The translations under genes and the position numbers were made by a program. Shown piece by piece: positions 24,179 to 32,563 of a stretch of 64,000 bases of DNA. Each line of letters starts with the position of its first letter. The first letter of the stretch is position 1. The notes under the pieces were generated by a model, which worked only from the letters and a program-made list of their open reading frames with translations, searched no databases and was not told where the DNA came from. The DNA is from Qipengyuania xiamenensis (GTDB taxonomy: Bacteria > Pseudomonadota > Alphaproteobacteria > Sphingomonadales > Sphingomonadaceae): positions 1,240,001-1,304,000 of the forward strand of contig NZ_JAIGNM010000001.1 of NCBI RefSeq assembly GCF_019711495.1, given 5' to 3'.

Positions 24179-25636
24179 ATGGCAAAAGCGGGCGACATGG
24201 CCGGTAAACGGAAAGCGACTGACGATATGGAAGATCTCGATGCGGTGAATCTGGCTGCAGATTGGGCCGACATCAGCCAGGGTCTCCGCAAGGATCTGGG
24301 TCACCAACTTCACAGCCAGTGGATCAAGCCGATCCAGCTGGGCAAGATCGACTCGGAAACCGGTACGCTGGACCTCTTCCTGCCGACCGAATTCAGCGCG
24401 AACTGGGTCAAGGATCGATTCGCCGATCGCCTGAGCCTCGCCTGGAAGATCGCGCGCAGCGAAGTGCGCAAGGTCGCCATTTCGGTCCACCCGGGACGCC
24501 GCCAGGTCGCAGACCTGCAGCTGCACACCGACGGCCGCCGTCCAGCCAATGATGCAGACACCTCGATGATGGCGATCGGCGCCGACACGCTGGGCGATTC
24601 GGGCTTCACCTCGAGCGTCGGCCTCGATGCCTCGCTCACCTTCGCGGCCTTCGTCACCGGCGAAGCCAACGTGCTGGCCTTCAACGCCGCGCAGCGCATG
24701 GCCGCCGTCGAAAAGCCGCAGTTCAGCCCGCTCTACCTCAAGGCCGCCACCGGCCAGGGCAAGACGCACCTGCTGCACGCCATCGGCCACACCTTCCTCC
24801 AGACGCACAGCCGCAGCCGCATCTTCTATTGCAGCGCAGAGCGTTTCATGGTCGAATTCGTCCAGGCCCTGAAGGCCAACCGGATGATCGAATTCAAGGC
24901 CCGCCTGCGCAGCTTCGACCTGCTGCTGGTGGACGACATCCAGTTCATCATCGGCAAGGCTTCCGCGCAGGAAGAACTGCTCTACACGATCGATGCGCTG
25001 CTGGCCGAGGGCAAGCGCCTCGTCTTCGCTGCCGATCGCGCACCGCAGGCACTCGACGGTGTCGAGCCGCGCCTGCTCAGCCGCCTGTCGATGGGCCTCG
25101 TCGCCGACATCCAGCCGGCCGATATCGAGCTGCGCAAGAAGATCCTTCACTCCAAGCTCACCAAGTTCGCGCCGCTGGCCGTGCCTGAAGACGTGCTCGA
25201 CTTCCTCGCCCGCACCATCACGCGCAACGTGCGTGAACTGGTCGGCGGCCTCAACAAGCTGATCGCCTATGCCCAGCTGACGGGCCAGGAAGTCTCGCTC
25301 CAGCTGGCCGAAGAACAGCTGACCGACATCCTTTCGGCCAACCGTCGCCGCATCACGATCGACGAGATCCAGCGTACGGTCTGCCAGTTCTACCGCATCG
25401 ACCGCAGCGAAATGTCGAGCAAGCGGCGCGCGCGTGCCGTCGTTCGCCCGCGCCAGGTAGCGATGTACCTTTCCAAGGTTCTCACGCCGCGCAGCTATCC
25501 CGAAATCGGCCGCAAGTTCGGCGGACGCGACCACTCCACCGTCATCCATGCCGTGCGCCTAATCGAGGACCTGCGCCAGCGCGATGCGGACATGGATGGC
25601 GACGTTCGCAGCCTGCTGCGCCAGCTCGAAAGTTAA
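24179..25636 (+). CDS. dnaA: Chromosomal replication initiator protein DnaA
   Basis: The 485-residue initiator has an N-terminal DnaB-interaction domain (residues 1-90), a linker rich in polar residues, and the AAA+ domain. The AAA+ domain shows Walker A ATGQGKTHLLHAIG (about residues 190-203), Walker B LLLVDDIQFI and sensor LLSRLSMGLVADI. The C-terminal helix-turn-helix domain carries the DnaA-box-reading signature RKFGGRDHSTVIHAVR. The Walker A residue before TGQGKT is alanine rather than the usual glycine, which still fits a P-loop. The start has GGGGGA upstream. Length is normal for alphaproteobacteria. Confidence 0.97.
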   Translation: MAKAGDMAGKRKATDDMEDLDAVNLAADWADISQGLRKDLGHQLHSQWIKPIQLGKIDSETGTLDLFLPTEFSANWVKDRFADRLSLAWKIARSEVRKVAISVHPGRRQVADLQLHTDGRRPANDADTSMMAIGADTLGDSGFTSSVGLDASLTFAAFVTGEANVLAFNAAQRMAAVEKPQFSPLYLKAATGQGKTHLLHAIGHTFLQTHSRSRIFYCSAERFMVEFVQALKANRMIEFKARLRSFDLLLVDDIQFIIGKASAQEELLYTIDALLAEGKRLVFAADRAPQALDGVEPRLLSRLSMGLVADIQPADIELRKKILHSKLTKFAPLAVPEDVLDFLARTITRNVRELVGGLNKLIAYAQLTGQEVSLQLAEEQLTDILSANRRRITIDEIQRTVCQFYRIDRSEMSSKRRARAVVRPRQVAMYLSKVLTPRSYPEIGRKFGGRDHSTVIHAVRLIEDLRQRDADMDGDVRSLLRQLES

Positions 25637-25684
25637 GCACTCAATTCCCAAGCCCTTCGGATCGCCCTTTGGGGAGGGAGGCGC

Positions 25685-25715
25685 GTCGACAGGCTCATCG
25701 CAGAGGCCTGTCGAC
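25685..25715. repeat. Inverted repeat after dnaA
   Basis: GTCGACAGGC and GCCTGTCGAC form a perfect 10-bp dyad with an 11-nt loop, about 50 bp after the dnaA stop. No T-run follows on either strand, so it is a weak terminator candidate or a protein or intergenic repeat site. Confidence 0.6.
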
Positions 25716-25746
25716 AGCTTGACCACATGATGCCAACAGGCTCTCC

Positions 25747-26178
25747 ATGAGCTTGCCCACCGACAATCCGGATACCGCCGGGAAGGCCTATGACCTGCCC
25801 GGCAGTTTCGCGCGCGCGCTGTGGCGCGGCGTCCTCTGCAAATGCCCGCGCTGCGGGGAGGCGAAGCTTTTCAGGCGCTGGCTGAAGCCGGTGGACACCT
25901 GCCCGAACTGCTCGCTCGACATTTCGGGCCAGCGTGCGGACGATTTGCCCGCCTATGTCGGGATTTTCGTCACGGGCCATCTCCTCGCCCCGGTCATTAT
26001 CGCGCTGGTCACGGGCTATACGCTGTCGCCCTTCGCGCTGCTCGCCATCATCATCCCGCTGGCACTGGTCATGCTGATCGGCCTGCTCCAGCCATCGAAA
26101 GGCGCGGTGATCGCGCTCCAATGGTGGAACGGCATGCACGGTTTCCGGAAAGAGCGGATCGAGGACCGCAGCACGTGA
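25747..26178 (+). CDS. DUF983 family membrane protein
   Basis: The 143-residue protein has an N-terminal zinc-ribbon-like part (CKCPRCGEAKLF and CPNCSLDISG, two CxxC pairs about 20 residues apart) followed by two predicted membrane segments (GIFVTGHLLAPVIIALVTGY and LLAIIIPLALVMLIGLL). This is the DUF983 family, common in alphaproteobacteria and sometimes found near cytochrome oxidase genes; its function is unknown. The stop overlaps the GTG start of the ThiF-like gene (GTGA), so the two are translationally coupled. Confidence 0.88.
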   Translation: MSLPTDNPDTAGKAYDLPGSFARALWRGVLCKCPRCGEAKLFRRWLKPVDTCPNCSLDISGQRADDLPAYVGIFVTGHLLAPVIIALVTGYTLSPFALLAIIIPLALVMLIGLLQPSKGAVIALQWWNGMHGFRKERIEDRST

Positions 26179-26942
26179 GCCTGTCCCCCGAACGCCTCGA
26201 ACGATTCGCACGCCATATCGTCCTGCCCGAAGTCGGCGGTGCGGGGCAGGCCGCGCTCGCCGGCAAGCATCTCGTGCTGGTCGGGCTCGGCGGGATCGGC
26301 AGCCCCGCGCTGCAGTACCTCGCCGCCTCGGGGATCGGGAAGCTGACGCTGGTCGATAACGACAAGGTCGACGCCAGCAACCTCCAGCGCCAGACGCTTT
26401 ATAACGAGCGCGACATCGGTCACGGCAAGGCGGTTTCAGCCAAGCGCTGGGTCAAGCTGTTCGACCCCGAGCTGGATGTCGAAATCAGCGACCGCAGGAT
26501 CGATGCAGAGCGAGCAGCCTCGCTCGTGGAAGGCGCGGATCTCGTGCTCGACGGGACCGACAATTTCGCCACCCGCCTCGCGGTGTCCGATGCCTGCGTT
26601 GCCGCAGGTGTACCGCTGCTATCGGCCGCGGTCGGCCGCTTCCAGGGACAGGTCGGCGCATTTGCCGGACACTTGCACGACGAGGCCTGCTACCGCTGTT
26701 TCGTGGGCGATGCCTTCGATGCCGAGGATTGCGACACCTGCGCAGAAGACGGCATGCTCGGCGCGATGGCGGGCTGGGTCGGCAGCTTCGCCGCCCTTCA
26801 AGCGGTGCGCATCCTGCTCGACGGTGTGAGCGCTTATGGCGACCCGCAATGGGGCCGCGTGAACCTGCTCGACGGGATGAAGCCCGGCATGCGGCAATTC
26901 ACCATCGCCAAGGATCCTGAGTGCAAGGGCTGCGGCAGCTAG
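26175..26942 (+). CDS. HesA/MoeB/ThiF family adenylyltransferase
   Basis: The 255-residue E1-like enzyme starts at GTG 26175. It shows RFARHIVLPEVGGAGQ, the nucleotide-binding LVLVGLGGIGSPALQYLAASG (motif GxGGxG at about residues 36-41), VDASNLQRQTLYNERDIG and DGTDNFATR. These adenylate the C-terminus of a sulfur carrier protein such as MoaD or ThiS. Cysteines at YRCF, DTCAEDG and CKGCGS could bind zinc. Which carrier it serves (molybdopterin or thiamine) cannot be decided. A molybdopterin hydroxylase is encoded about 10 kb away, a circumstantial link. Confidence 0.92.
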   Translation: MSLSPERLERFARHIVLPEVGGAGQAALAGKHLVLVGLGGIGSPALQYLAASGIGKLTLVDNDKVDASNLQRQTLYNERDIGHGKAVSAKRWVKLFDPELDVEISDRRIDAERAASLVEGADLVLDGTDNFATRLAVSDACVAAGVPLLSAAVGRFQGQVGAFAGHLHDEACYRCFVGDAFDAEDCDTCAEDGMLGAMAGWVGSFAALQAVRILLDGVSAYGDPQWGRVNLLDGMKPGMRQFTIAKDPECKGCGS

Positions 26943-27277
26943 AAGCTGGCGCCGTCGACGAACTTGCGCGGCAGATCCTGCCATACCACCGGCTCGAACA
27001 TCCGCATGTTCACTCCGACGCGGTCGTAATCGGGATCGACTGCCGTCCAGTGGGTGACGCAACCGCAGACTTCGCAATGCCACGTATCGAGCGAGCAATC
27101 GCCCTGCCGGTATGCGACGGCGCTTCCCGTCACCTTTAGCTTTTCTGGCGCGCAGTAATGCCACAGGCCGCCCACGCGGCGGCAGAGCGAACAATTGCAC
27201 TCGCTCACTTCCGGCACGTTATCGTGTAGGGCAAGCTGGACTCTCCCGCAGTGACAGCTTCCGTCCAGCCCGCTCAT
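26939..27277 (-). CDS. GFA family (glutathione-dependent formaldehyde-activating type) protein
   Basis: The 112-residue protein starts at 27277 (MSGLDGSCHCGRVQLAL). It has the GFA/CENP-V zinc-binding pattern: CHCG near the start, CNCSLCRRVGGLW about residue 31, and WHCEVCGCVTHW. Members bind zinc through these cysteines; a formaldehyde-glutathione activity has been proposed for the founder only, so the function is uncertain. Its ATG overlaps the sirtuin stop (ATGA), showing translational coupling. The 3' end overlaps the convergent ThiF gene by 4 bp. Confidence 0.87.
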   Translation of the reverse strand: MSGLDGSCHCGRVQLALHDNVPEVSECNCSLCRRVGGLWHYCAPEKLKVTGSAVAYRQGDCSLDTWHCEVCGCVTHWTAVDPDYDRVGVNMRMFEPVVWQDLPRKFVDGASF

Positions 27278-27972
27278 CCCAGCATCTCTGCAACCCATTC
27301 GGGGACCAGCTTGCTCGCCCGACCCTGCCGCGATTCCTCGAACCAGTATGATCCCTCGCTGCGTTCGAGATTGAGCTCGAGCGTCTTCGCTCCCATTTCG
27401 CGCGCATCGCGTACGAAGCCTGCGGCGGGATATACCGCCCCGCTCGTACCGATGCTGACGAACAGGTCAGCGCGCCGAAGCGCCGCATAGATACGGTCCA
27501 TCTGGTAAGGCATCTCGCCGAACCAGACGACGTCGGGCCGCAGTGCCTTTTCGCCGCATCCGGGACAGGCCGGTTGTCCCAACAGGGACTCGCTCCACTT
27601 GTGCCGCGTCTCGCACCGCGCGCACAGCGCGCTCAGCAATTCGCCATGCATATGGAGCACGCGGCTCGCCCCGGCCCTTTCGTGGAGGTCATCGACATTC
27701 TGCGTGACGATCAGCAGCTCGCCCTCCCACCGCTGGTCGAGCAGCGCCAGCGCATCGTGCGCAGGGTTCGGATCGACCTGCTGCACAGCCTCGCGGCGGG
27801 CATCGTAAAAGCGCTGGACCAGCTGCGGATCGCGGGCAAAGCCCTCGGGCGTTGCCACGTCCTCCACCCGATGCTGTTCCCACAGGCCGCCGGCGTCGCG
27901 GAAGGTGTCGATCCCGCTTTCTGCCGAAATGCCTGCGCCGGTCAGGACGATGATGTTGCGGATGCTCTCCAT
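27274..27972 (-). CDS. cobB: NAD-dependent protein deacylase (sirtuin)
   Basis: The 232-residue sirtuin removes acyl groups from lysine using NAD. It has the motifs GAGISAESGIDTFRDAGGLW, TQNVDDLHERAG and HMHGEL (catalytic histidine), and the zinc cysteines in CARC and CPGCGEKALRPDVVWFGE. FYDARRE holds the Tyr-x-x-Arg pair that selects succinyl or malonyl groups in SIRT5/CobB types, so it is probably a desuccinylase/deacetylase. It is divergent from dapB, 35 bp apart, and coupled to the GFA gene downstream. Confidence 0.93.
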   Translation of the reverse strand: MESIRNIIVLTGAGISAESGIDTFRDAGGLWEQHRVEDVATPEGFARDPQLVQRFYDARREAVQQVDPNPAHDALALLDQRWEGELLIVTQNVDDLHERAGASRVLHMHGELLSALCARCETRHKWSESLLGQPACPGCGEKALRPDVVWFGEMPYQMDRIYAALRRADLFVSIGTSGAVYPAAGFVRDAREMGAKTLELNLERSEGSYWFEESRQGRASKLVPEWVAEMLG

Positions 27973-28007
27973 TCAAGCCATGAACCACACAAATGCAAGG
28001 AGGGGCA

Positions 28008-28736
28008 ATGGCCAACATAGGTGTCATCGGCAGCAAGGGCGCAATGGGCGAGGCCCTGCGGCGCGTCATCGAGGCATCGGGCCACGACTATGCGGGCGGT
28101 GCCGACAAGGGCGACGATGTCGGTGCGCTGGCGGATGTCAGCGACGTGCTGGTCGACTTCTCCGCACCGGCTGCTCTGCAATCGAACCTGCATGCCGCGA
28201 TCGGCGCGGGGATTCCGATCGTCATCGGCACCACCGGGCTCGGCTCGCAGCATCACCAGGCGATCGACGATGCGTCGCGCGCGGTACCGATCCTGCAGAC
28301 TGGAAATACCTCGCTCGGCGTGACCCTGCTGGCGCATCTGGTGCGCGAAGCCGCCTCGCGACTGGGCGACGACTGGGATATCGAGATTCTCGAGATGCAC
28401 CACCGCCGCAAGGTCGATGCCCCTTCGGGTACGGCGCTGCTGCTCGGCGAAGCTGCGGCCCAAGCGCGCGGGATAGAGCTTGCAGAGAACTCGGAAAGCG
28501 GCCGCGACGGGCAGACCGGCCCAAGACAGACCGGAGCCATCGGCTTTGCCGCACTTCGCGGAGGAACCGTTGCCGGCGAACACAGCGTGATCCTCGCCGG
28601 TGAACAGGAACGCATTACCCTGTCACACAGCGCGGAGAACCGCGAGATCTTCGCTCGCGGGGCAGTCCGCGCGGCCAGCTGGCTGCGCGAACAGGAGCCG
28701 GGCAGGTACACGATGGAAGAGGTGCTGGGGATCTGA
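28008..28736 (+). CDS. dapB: 4-hydroxy-tetrahydrodipicolinate reductase
   Basis: DapB makes tetrahydrodipicolinate with NAD(P)H in the lysine/diaminopimelate pathway. The start at 28008 has AAGGAGG seven bases upstream. The 242-residue protein has the nucleotide-binding start IGVIGSKGAMGEALRRVI, VLVDFSAPAALQ, GTTGL, then EILEMHHRRKVDAPSGTALL with the catalytic His-His and Lys, and GGTVAGEHSVILAG. The nucleotide loop is GSKGAMG where GAxGRMG is common. dapE, later in the same pathway, is at 32564-33697. An ion-channel gene follows 4 bp later. Confidence 0.96.
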   Translation: MANIGVIGSKGAMGEALRRVIEASGHDYAGGADKGDDVGALADVSDVLVDFSAPAALQSNLHAAIGAGIPIVIGTTGLGSQHHQAIDDASRAVPILQTGNTSLGVTLLAHLVREAASRLGDDWDIEILEMHHRRKVDAPSGTALLLGEAAAQARGIELAENSESGRDGQTGPRQTGAIGFAALRGGTVAGEHSVILAGEQERITLSHSAENREIFARGAVRAASWLREQEPGRYTMEEVLGI

Positions 28737-28740
28737 CACC

Positions 28741-29532
28741 ATGAGCTTGCGCGAATATCTCCATCACCAGATCACCATCGGTTCGTGGCCCGACGGCAAG
28801 CTGACGGGGATGAACGTCCTCCTGATATGGGTGATCCTCGCGGCGGTCATCGTGGGTGTGATCTCGACCGAGCCCACGATCCTGAACCAGTACCGCCAGG
28901 AAATCCTTTGGGCCGAAATCACCTTCGGCGCTTTCTTCCTGATCGAGTATCTTGCGCGGATCTATGCGGCTCCGGAAACGGAGGGCGAGGGTTCCGACTG
29001 GGCCAAACGCTGGCAGTTCATCCGTTCGCCGATCGGTCTCGTGGACCTTGCGGTCGTTATCGTCAGCCTCGCACCCTTCTTCATCGCCAATGCGGCGGCC
29101 TTGCGCCTGTTGCGCCTCTTGCGGGTCTTTGCGCTGGCGAAGCTCGGCCATTTCTCCGCCGCCATGCGCGAGATTCTCGGCGCCTTGCGCGAACGCAGCT
29201 ACGACCTGCTGGTCTGCGCAGCGCTCGCCTTCAGCCTCCTGCTGGTCGGCGCGAGCGGACTCTACTGGCTTGAGGGCCATCTCCAGCCCGACAATTTCGG
29301 CAGCATCCCGCGCGCGCTCTGGTGGGCCGTCATCACGCTGACCACAGTCGGTTATGGCGATGCCTATCCCGTCACCGTTGCCGGCAAGCTCGTCGGCTCG
29401 CTCGTCGCAGTGGGAGGCGTCCTGCTGGTGGCGCTGCCGACCGGCATTTTCGCCGCGGCATTTTCCGACGCAATGCAGCGCCGGCGCGAGGCGCTGGCGA
29501 AAGCGCTTGCCGAAATGGAAGAGATCGGCTGA
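28741..29532 (+). CDS. Voltage-gated potassium channel family ion transporter
   Basis: The 263-residue inner-membrane protein has six predicted membrane segments. S1 is about residues 23-42, followed by acidic S2. S4 (AALRLLRLLRVFALAKL, about residues 118-134) carries regularly spaced arginines and is the voltage sensor. The pore helix and selectivity filter are in WWAVITLTTVGYGDAYP, where TVGYGD is the potassium signature, followed by S6. It is a KvAP-like tetrameric channel. The ATG is 4 bp after dapB, and nth follows 10 bp later. Confidence 0.92.
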   Translation: MSLREYLHHQITIGSWPDGKLTGMNVLLIWVILAAVIVGVISTEPTILNQYRQEILWAEITFGAFFLIEYLARIYAAPETEGEGSDWAKRWQFIRSPIGLVDLAVVIVSLAPFFIANAAALRLLRLLRVFALAKLGHFSAAMREILGALRERSYDLLVCAALAFSLLLVGASGLYWLEGHLQPDNFGSIPRALWWAVITLTTVGYGDAYPVTVAGKLVGSLVAVGGVLLVALPTGIFAAAFSDAMQRRREALAKALAEMEEIG

Positions 29533-29542
29533 TCGCACTCGC

Positions 29543-30193
29543 ATGACCAAGGACCAGATTTTCGAGTTTTTCCGGCGGCTCGCCGAGGACAACCCCTCGC
29601 CCGAAACCGAGCTGGAATATGGCAATTGCTACCAGCTGGTGGTGGCCGTCGCGCTATCGGCGCAGGCGACAGATGTGGGCGTGAACAAGGCCACGCGCGC
29701 GCTGTTTCGCGAGGTCGAGACGCCGCAACAAATGCTTGAGCTGGGCGAGGATGGCCTCAAGGAACACATCAAGACGATCGGCCTGTTCAATTCCAAGGCC
29801 AAGAACGTGATTCTCCTGAGCCAGCTGCTCGTCGACGAATATGGCGGCCAGGTGCCCGACACTCGCGAAGACCTCGTGCGGCTGCCCGGTGTGGGTCGCA
29901 AGACCGCCAATGTCGTGCTCAACTGCTGGTTCGGTCAGGAGACCTTCGCGGTCGACACGCACATCCTGCGTGTCGGGAACCGCACCGGTCTCGCCAAGGG
30001 CAAGACGCCCGAACAGGTCGAGGCGAAACTGGAAAAGCGCGTGCCCCAGCCCTTCCGTCTCGGCGCACATCACTGGCTGATCCTGCATGGCCGTTATGTC
30101 TGCAAGGCGCGCACGCCCGAATGCTGGCGCTGCCCGGTGGTGGACCTTTGCAGCTATCGCAAGAAGGTGATGGAAAAGCCGAAAGGCAGGTAA
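29543..30193 (+). CDS. nth: Endonuclease III
   Basis: This is a base-excision-repair glycosylase/AP lyase for oxidised pyrimidines. The 216-residue protein has ALSAQATDVGVNKATRALF, the helix-hairpin-helix LPGVGRKTANVVL with the catalytic lysine, and FAVDTHILRVGNRTG with the catalytic aspartate. The C-terminal 4Fe-4S site is C-x6-C-x2-C-x5-C (CKARTPECWRCPVVDLC). All key residues are present and length is normal. It is the third gene of the dapB-channel-nth run. Confidence 0.97.
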   Translation: MTKDQIFEFFRRLAEDNPSPETELEYGNCYQLVVAVALSAQATDVGVNKATRALFREVETPQQMLELGEDGLKEHIKTIGLFNSKAKNVILLSQLLVDEYGGQVPDTREDLVRLPGVGRKTANVVLNCWFGQETFAVDTHILRVGNRTGLAKGKTPEQVEAKLEKRVPQPFRLGAHHWLILHGRYVCKARTPECWRCPVVDLCSYRKKVMEKPKGR

Positions 30194-30255
30194 ATCCGGC
30201 GCCTCTTGATGACCACGCGTAACTGCGGCAAATTCGTCATCGAGGGGAAGAGGGT

Positions 30256-31017
30256 ATGGACACCAAGGCGAATGGCCACAGCGTTCCTGTCGCCGGCGAC
30301 CTGACTGCCGGAGACCTGATAGCAGTGGTCAGGCAAGGCTGGCGGGATTTCATCGCGCGGCCGCAATACGGGCTGTTCTTCGCGTCATTCTATGTCGTGG
30401 TTGGCGCGGCCCTCTACTACCTGCTCATGGTTCGCGGCGAGACCCGCTGGCTGATCGCCTCGGTCGCCGGTTTCCCGCTGTTCGCGCCATTCGCGGCGGT
30501 CGGTCTCTACGAAGTCAGCCGCAGGCTCGAACAGGGACTTCCGACCAGCTGGAGCACGATCCTCGGCGCATTGCGCGGCCGCGGCGACGAGCAATTGTTG
30601 CTGATGGGCGGGATCATCTTCGTCGGTTTCAGCTTCTGGGTGATCATCGCCCATATGATCTTCGCCATCTTCGCATCGGCCGCAGGGCTTGGCGAAGGCA
30701 TGGCCTTCCTGACTTCGCAGATGGGCCTGACCATGCTCGCAGTCGGCGGCGCGATTGGCGCGGTGATCGCCTTCGTCTTCTACGCAATCACGCTGATGAG
30801 CCTGCCGATGCTGGTCGATCGCGACGTCGATTTCATCACCGCGATCATCACCAGCTTCAGGACGCTGAGCGCCAATTTCGGCGTGTTGCTGCTGTGGGCC
30901 TTCGTGATCGCGCTGGCACTGTTCGCTGCGATCCTGCCCTTCTTCATGGGGCTGTTCGTGGTGCTGCCGGTGCTGGGCCATGCGACATGGCACTTGTACC
31001 GGCGGGCCGTGGGCTGA
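30256..31017 (+). CDS. DUF2189 family membrane protein
   Basis: The 253-residue protein is DUF2189. A soluble N-terminus holds LIAVVRQGWRDFIARPQYGL, then six predicted membrane segments, among them FFASFYVVVGAALYYLLMV, FPLFAPFAAVGLYEVSRRLE, VIIAHMIFAIFASAAG and LLLWAFVIALALFAAILPFF, ending VLGHATWHLYRRAVG. The family is a widespread inner-membrane group in Proteobacteria near respiratory genes; no function is proven. A minus-strand ORF (30780-31307) overlaps its 3' third on the opposite strand. Confidence 0.88.
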   Translation: MDTKANGHSVPVAGDLTAGDLIAVVRQGWRDFIARPQYGLFFASFYVVVGAALYYLLMVRGETRWLIASVAGFPLFAPFAAVGLYEVSRRLEQGLPTSWSTILGALRGRGDEQLLLMGGIIFVGFSFWVIIAHMIFAIFASAAGLGEGMAFLTSQMGLTMLAVGGAIGAVIAFVFYAITLMSLPMLVDRDVDFITAIITSFRTLSANFGVLLLWAFVIALALFAAILPFFMGLFVVLPVLGHATWHLYRRAVG

Positions 31018-31307
31018 CTCCTATCGTCGCCGTTTATATCAGGGTCGGCGCAGACGTCGCGCTCAAATTTGCGCTCCATTTCGTCGCAAATAAATTCCGC
31101 TCCGGCTTCAAAATCACGTTCAAGATACTCAGGATCGCCTGGGCGGAAACTCTGCGGGTACATTTCGACCATCAGCTCATTGCTAATGATTTCGCCTTCA
31201 GCCTCGGCTTCTTTTGCGTTCTCAGCGATCGGCGAATTGCATGACCAAAGCCAAGCAGGTGCGGCGCACACAAGAACAAGTCTATTGTGGCGACGGAGGC
31301 TAAACAT
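30780..31307 (-). CDS. Possible small lipoprotein gene with an anomalous C-terminal extension (uncertain)
   Basis: The first about 95 residues look coding. They begin MFSLRRHNRLVLVCAAPAWLWSC (a lipoprotein-like signal with the lipobox cysteine, given here in part), followed by SPIAENAKEAEAEGEII and ICDEMERKFERDVCADPD. The remaining about 80 residues lie antisense to the DUF2189 gene and read as a shadow sequence, so the original end may have been lost. The ATG overlaps the end of the SDF symporter gene (8 bp). The 282 bp between the two good genes is AT-richer than its surroundings. It could be a decayed gene or just an open frame. Confidence 0.4.
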   Translation of the reverse strand: MFSLRRHNRLVLVCAAPAWLWSCNSPIAENAKEAEAEGEIISNELMVEMYPQSFRPGDPEYLERDFEAGAEFICDEMERKFERDVCADPDINGDDRSQPTARRYKCHVAWPSTGSTTNSPMKKGRIAANSASAITKAHSSNTPKLALSVLKLVMIAVMKSTSRSTSIGRLISVIA

Positions 31308-32538
31308 CGTCCGCCGAGATCATCTCGGCCGTATCGATCTCGCCCGTCATCACGGCCACCGTCGTTGCTACGGCAGCATCGCCGCTGACATTGGTGGTGG
31401 TGCGCATCATGTCCATGATCCGGTCGACACCGGCCACGAAGGCGATCGTTTCGAGCGGCACGCCGACCGCGCCGAAGACCAGCGCCATCATGATCAGGCC
31501 TGCGCCCGGGATACCTGCAGCACCGACTGCGCCCAGCGTCGCGAGGATCGAGATCAGGAAATAGTCGCCCATCGTCAGATCGACGCCGAAGATCTGCGCG
31601 CCGAACAGCGTGGCGAGGCCGAGATACATCGCGGTGCCGTTCATGTTGATCGTCGCGCCGAGGCTGATCACGAAGCTGGCGACCGAATTCGACACGCCGA
31701 GGTTGCGCTCTGCGCAGCGCAGCGTCACCGGCAGCGTCGCGTTGGACGAAGCGGTCGAATAGCTCACCGCCATCGCGTCCACGATGCCGCGGAAGAAATC
31801 GCGGACCGGGAGCTTGGCGAGGAACTTGATCATGCTGCCGTAGATCAGCGCAATGATCAGCAGGCAGCCGAGGTAGTTGAGGCCCACCAGCTTGGCGAGG
31901 CTGACCAGAGCATCCATGCCGAGCGTGCCGGCCACCCATGCCATCAGCGCGAAGACGCCGAAGGGGGTCAGCTCCATGACGATCATGGTGACCTTCTGCA
32001 TCACGACAGCGCCGCTATCGAAGATCTTCTGGACCGGTTCGCCGTCCTTGCCCGCCATCAATATGCCGATACCGATCAGCATGGAGAAGACGATCAGCGG
32101 CAGCACCGCGACGTCCGCCATCACCTGTACCGGGCTTTCGGGCACGATCGACAGGATCATGTCGACTGCCGTCGTCGGATTGGGTTCGGGCGTCGCGCCC
32201 TTGGAAATCGCCGAGGTGTCCACGCCCGCGCCGGGCTGGACGAAAGTACCGAGCGCTAGACCCAGCCACACGGCGATCTGGCCGGTGACGAGGAAAAGCA
32301 GCATCGCCCGTCCGCCGACTGCGCCGAGCTTGCGCAAATCGCCGATGGCCGCGACGCCGGAAACAAGGCTGAAGAAGATCAGCGGGACGACCAACATCTT
32401 GATCGACTTGATGAAGAAGTCGCCGATCCACTTGATGCTTTCCGCTTCGGGACCCCAGGCATAGCCGGTCAGCACGCCGAGGATGAGCGCAGTCAGCACG
32501 CGCTGCCACAGCGGAATTTCGAACCAGACCTTCAGCAT
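31300..32538 (-). CDS. Dicarboxylate/amino acid:cation symporter (SDF family)
   Basis: The 412-residue secondary transporter of the GltP/DctA fold has eight membrane segments and two re-entrant hairpins. The first hairpin region has STASSNATLPVTLRCAERN. GATINMNGTAMYLGLATLFGAQ (split: GATINMNGTA and MYLGLATLF) is the NMDGT-type cation motif with asparagine in the middle position. GIPGAGLIMMALVFGAVGVP is the second hairpin. It takes up C4-dicarboxylates or acidic amino acids with sodium or protons. The exact substrate is not readable. Confidence 0.9.
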   Translation of the reverse strand: MLKVWFEIPLWQRVLTALILGVLTGYAWGPEAESIKWIGDFFIKSIKMLVVPLIFFSLVSGVAAIGDLRKLGAVGGRAMLLFLVTGQIAVWLGLALGTFVQPGAGVDTSAISKGATPEPNPTTAVDMILSIVPESPVQVMADVAVLPLIVFSMLIGIGILMAGKDGEPVQKIFDSGAVVMQKVTMIVMELTPFGVFALMAWVAGTLGMDALVSLAKLVGLNYLGCLLIIALIYGSMIKFLAKLPVRDFFRGIVDAMAVSYSTASSNATLPVTLRCAERNLGVSNSVASFVISLGATINMNGTAMYLGLATLFGAQIFGVDLTMGDYFLISILATLGAVGAAGIPGAGLIMMALVFGAVGVPLETIAFVAGVDRIMDMMRTTTNVSGDAAVATTVAVMTGEIDTAEMISADDV

Positions 32539-32563
32539 GTGTGTCCCCTCACGTCCCTTGTAT

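Noticed and set aside
24125-25549. Minus-strand ORF of 474 codons over dnaA
   Set aside because: The antisense of dnaA, whose motifs are complete on the plus strand.
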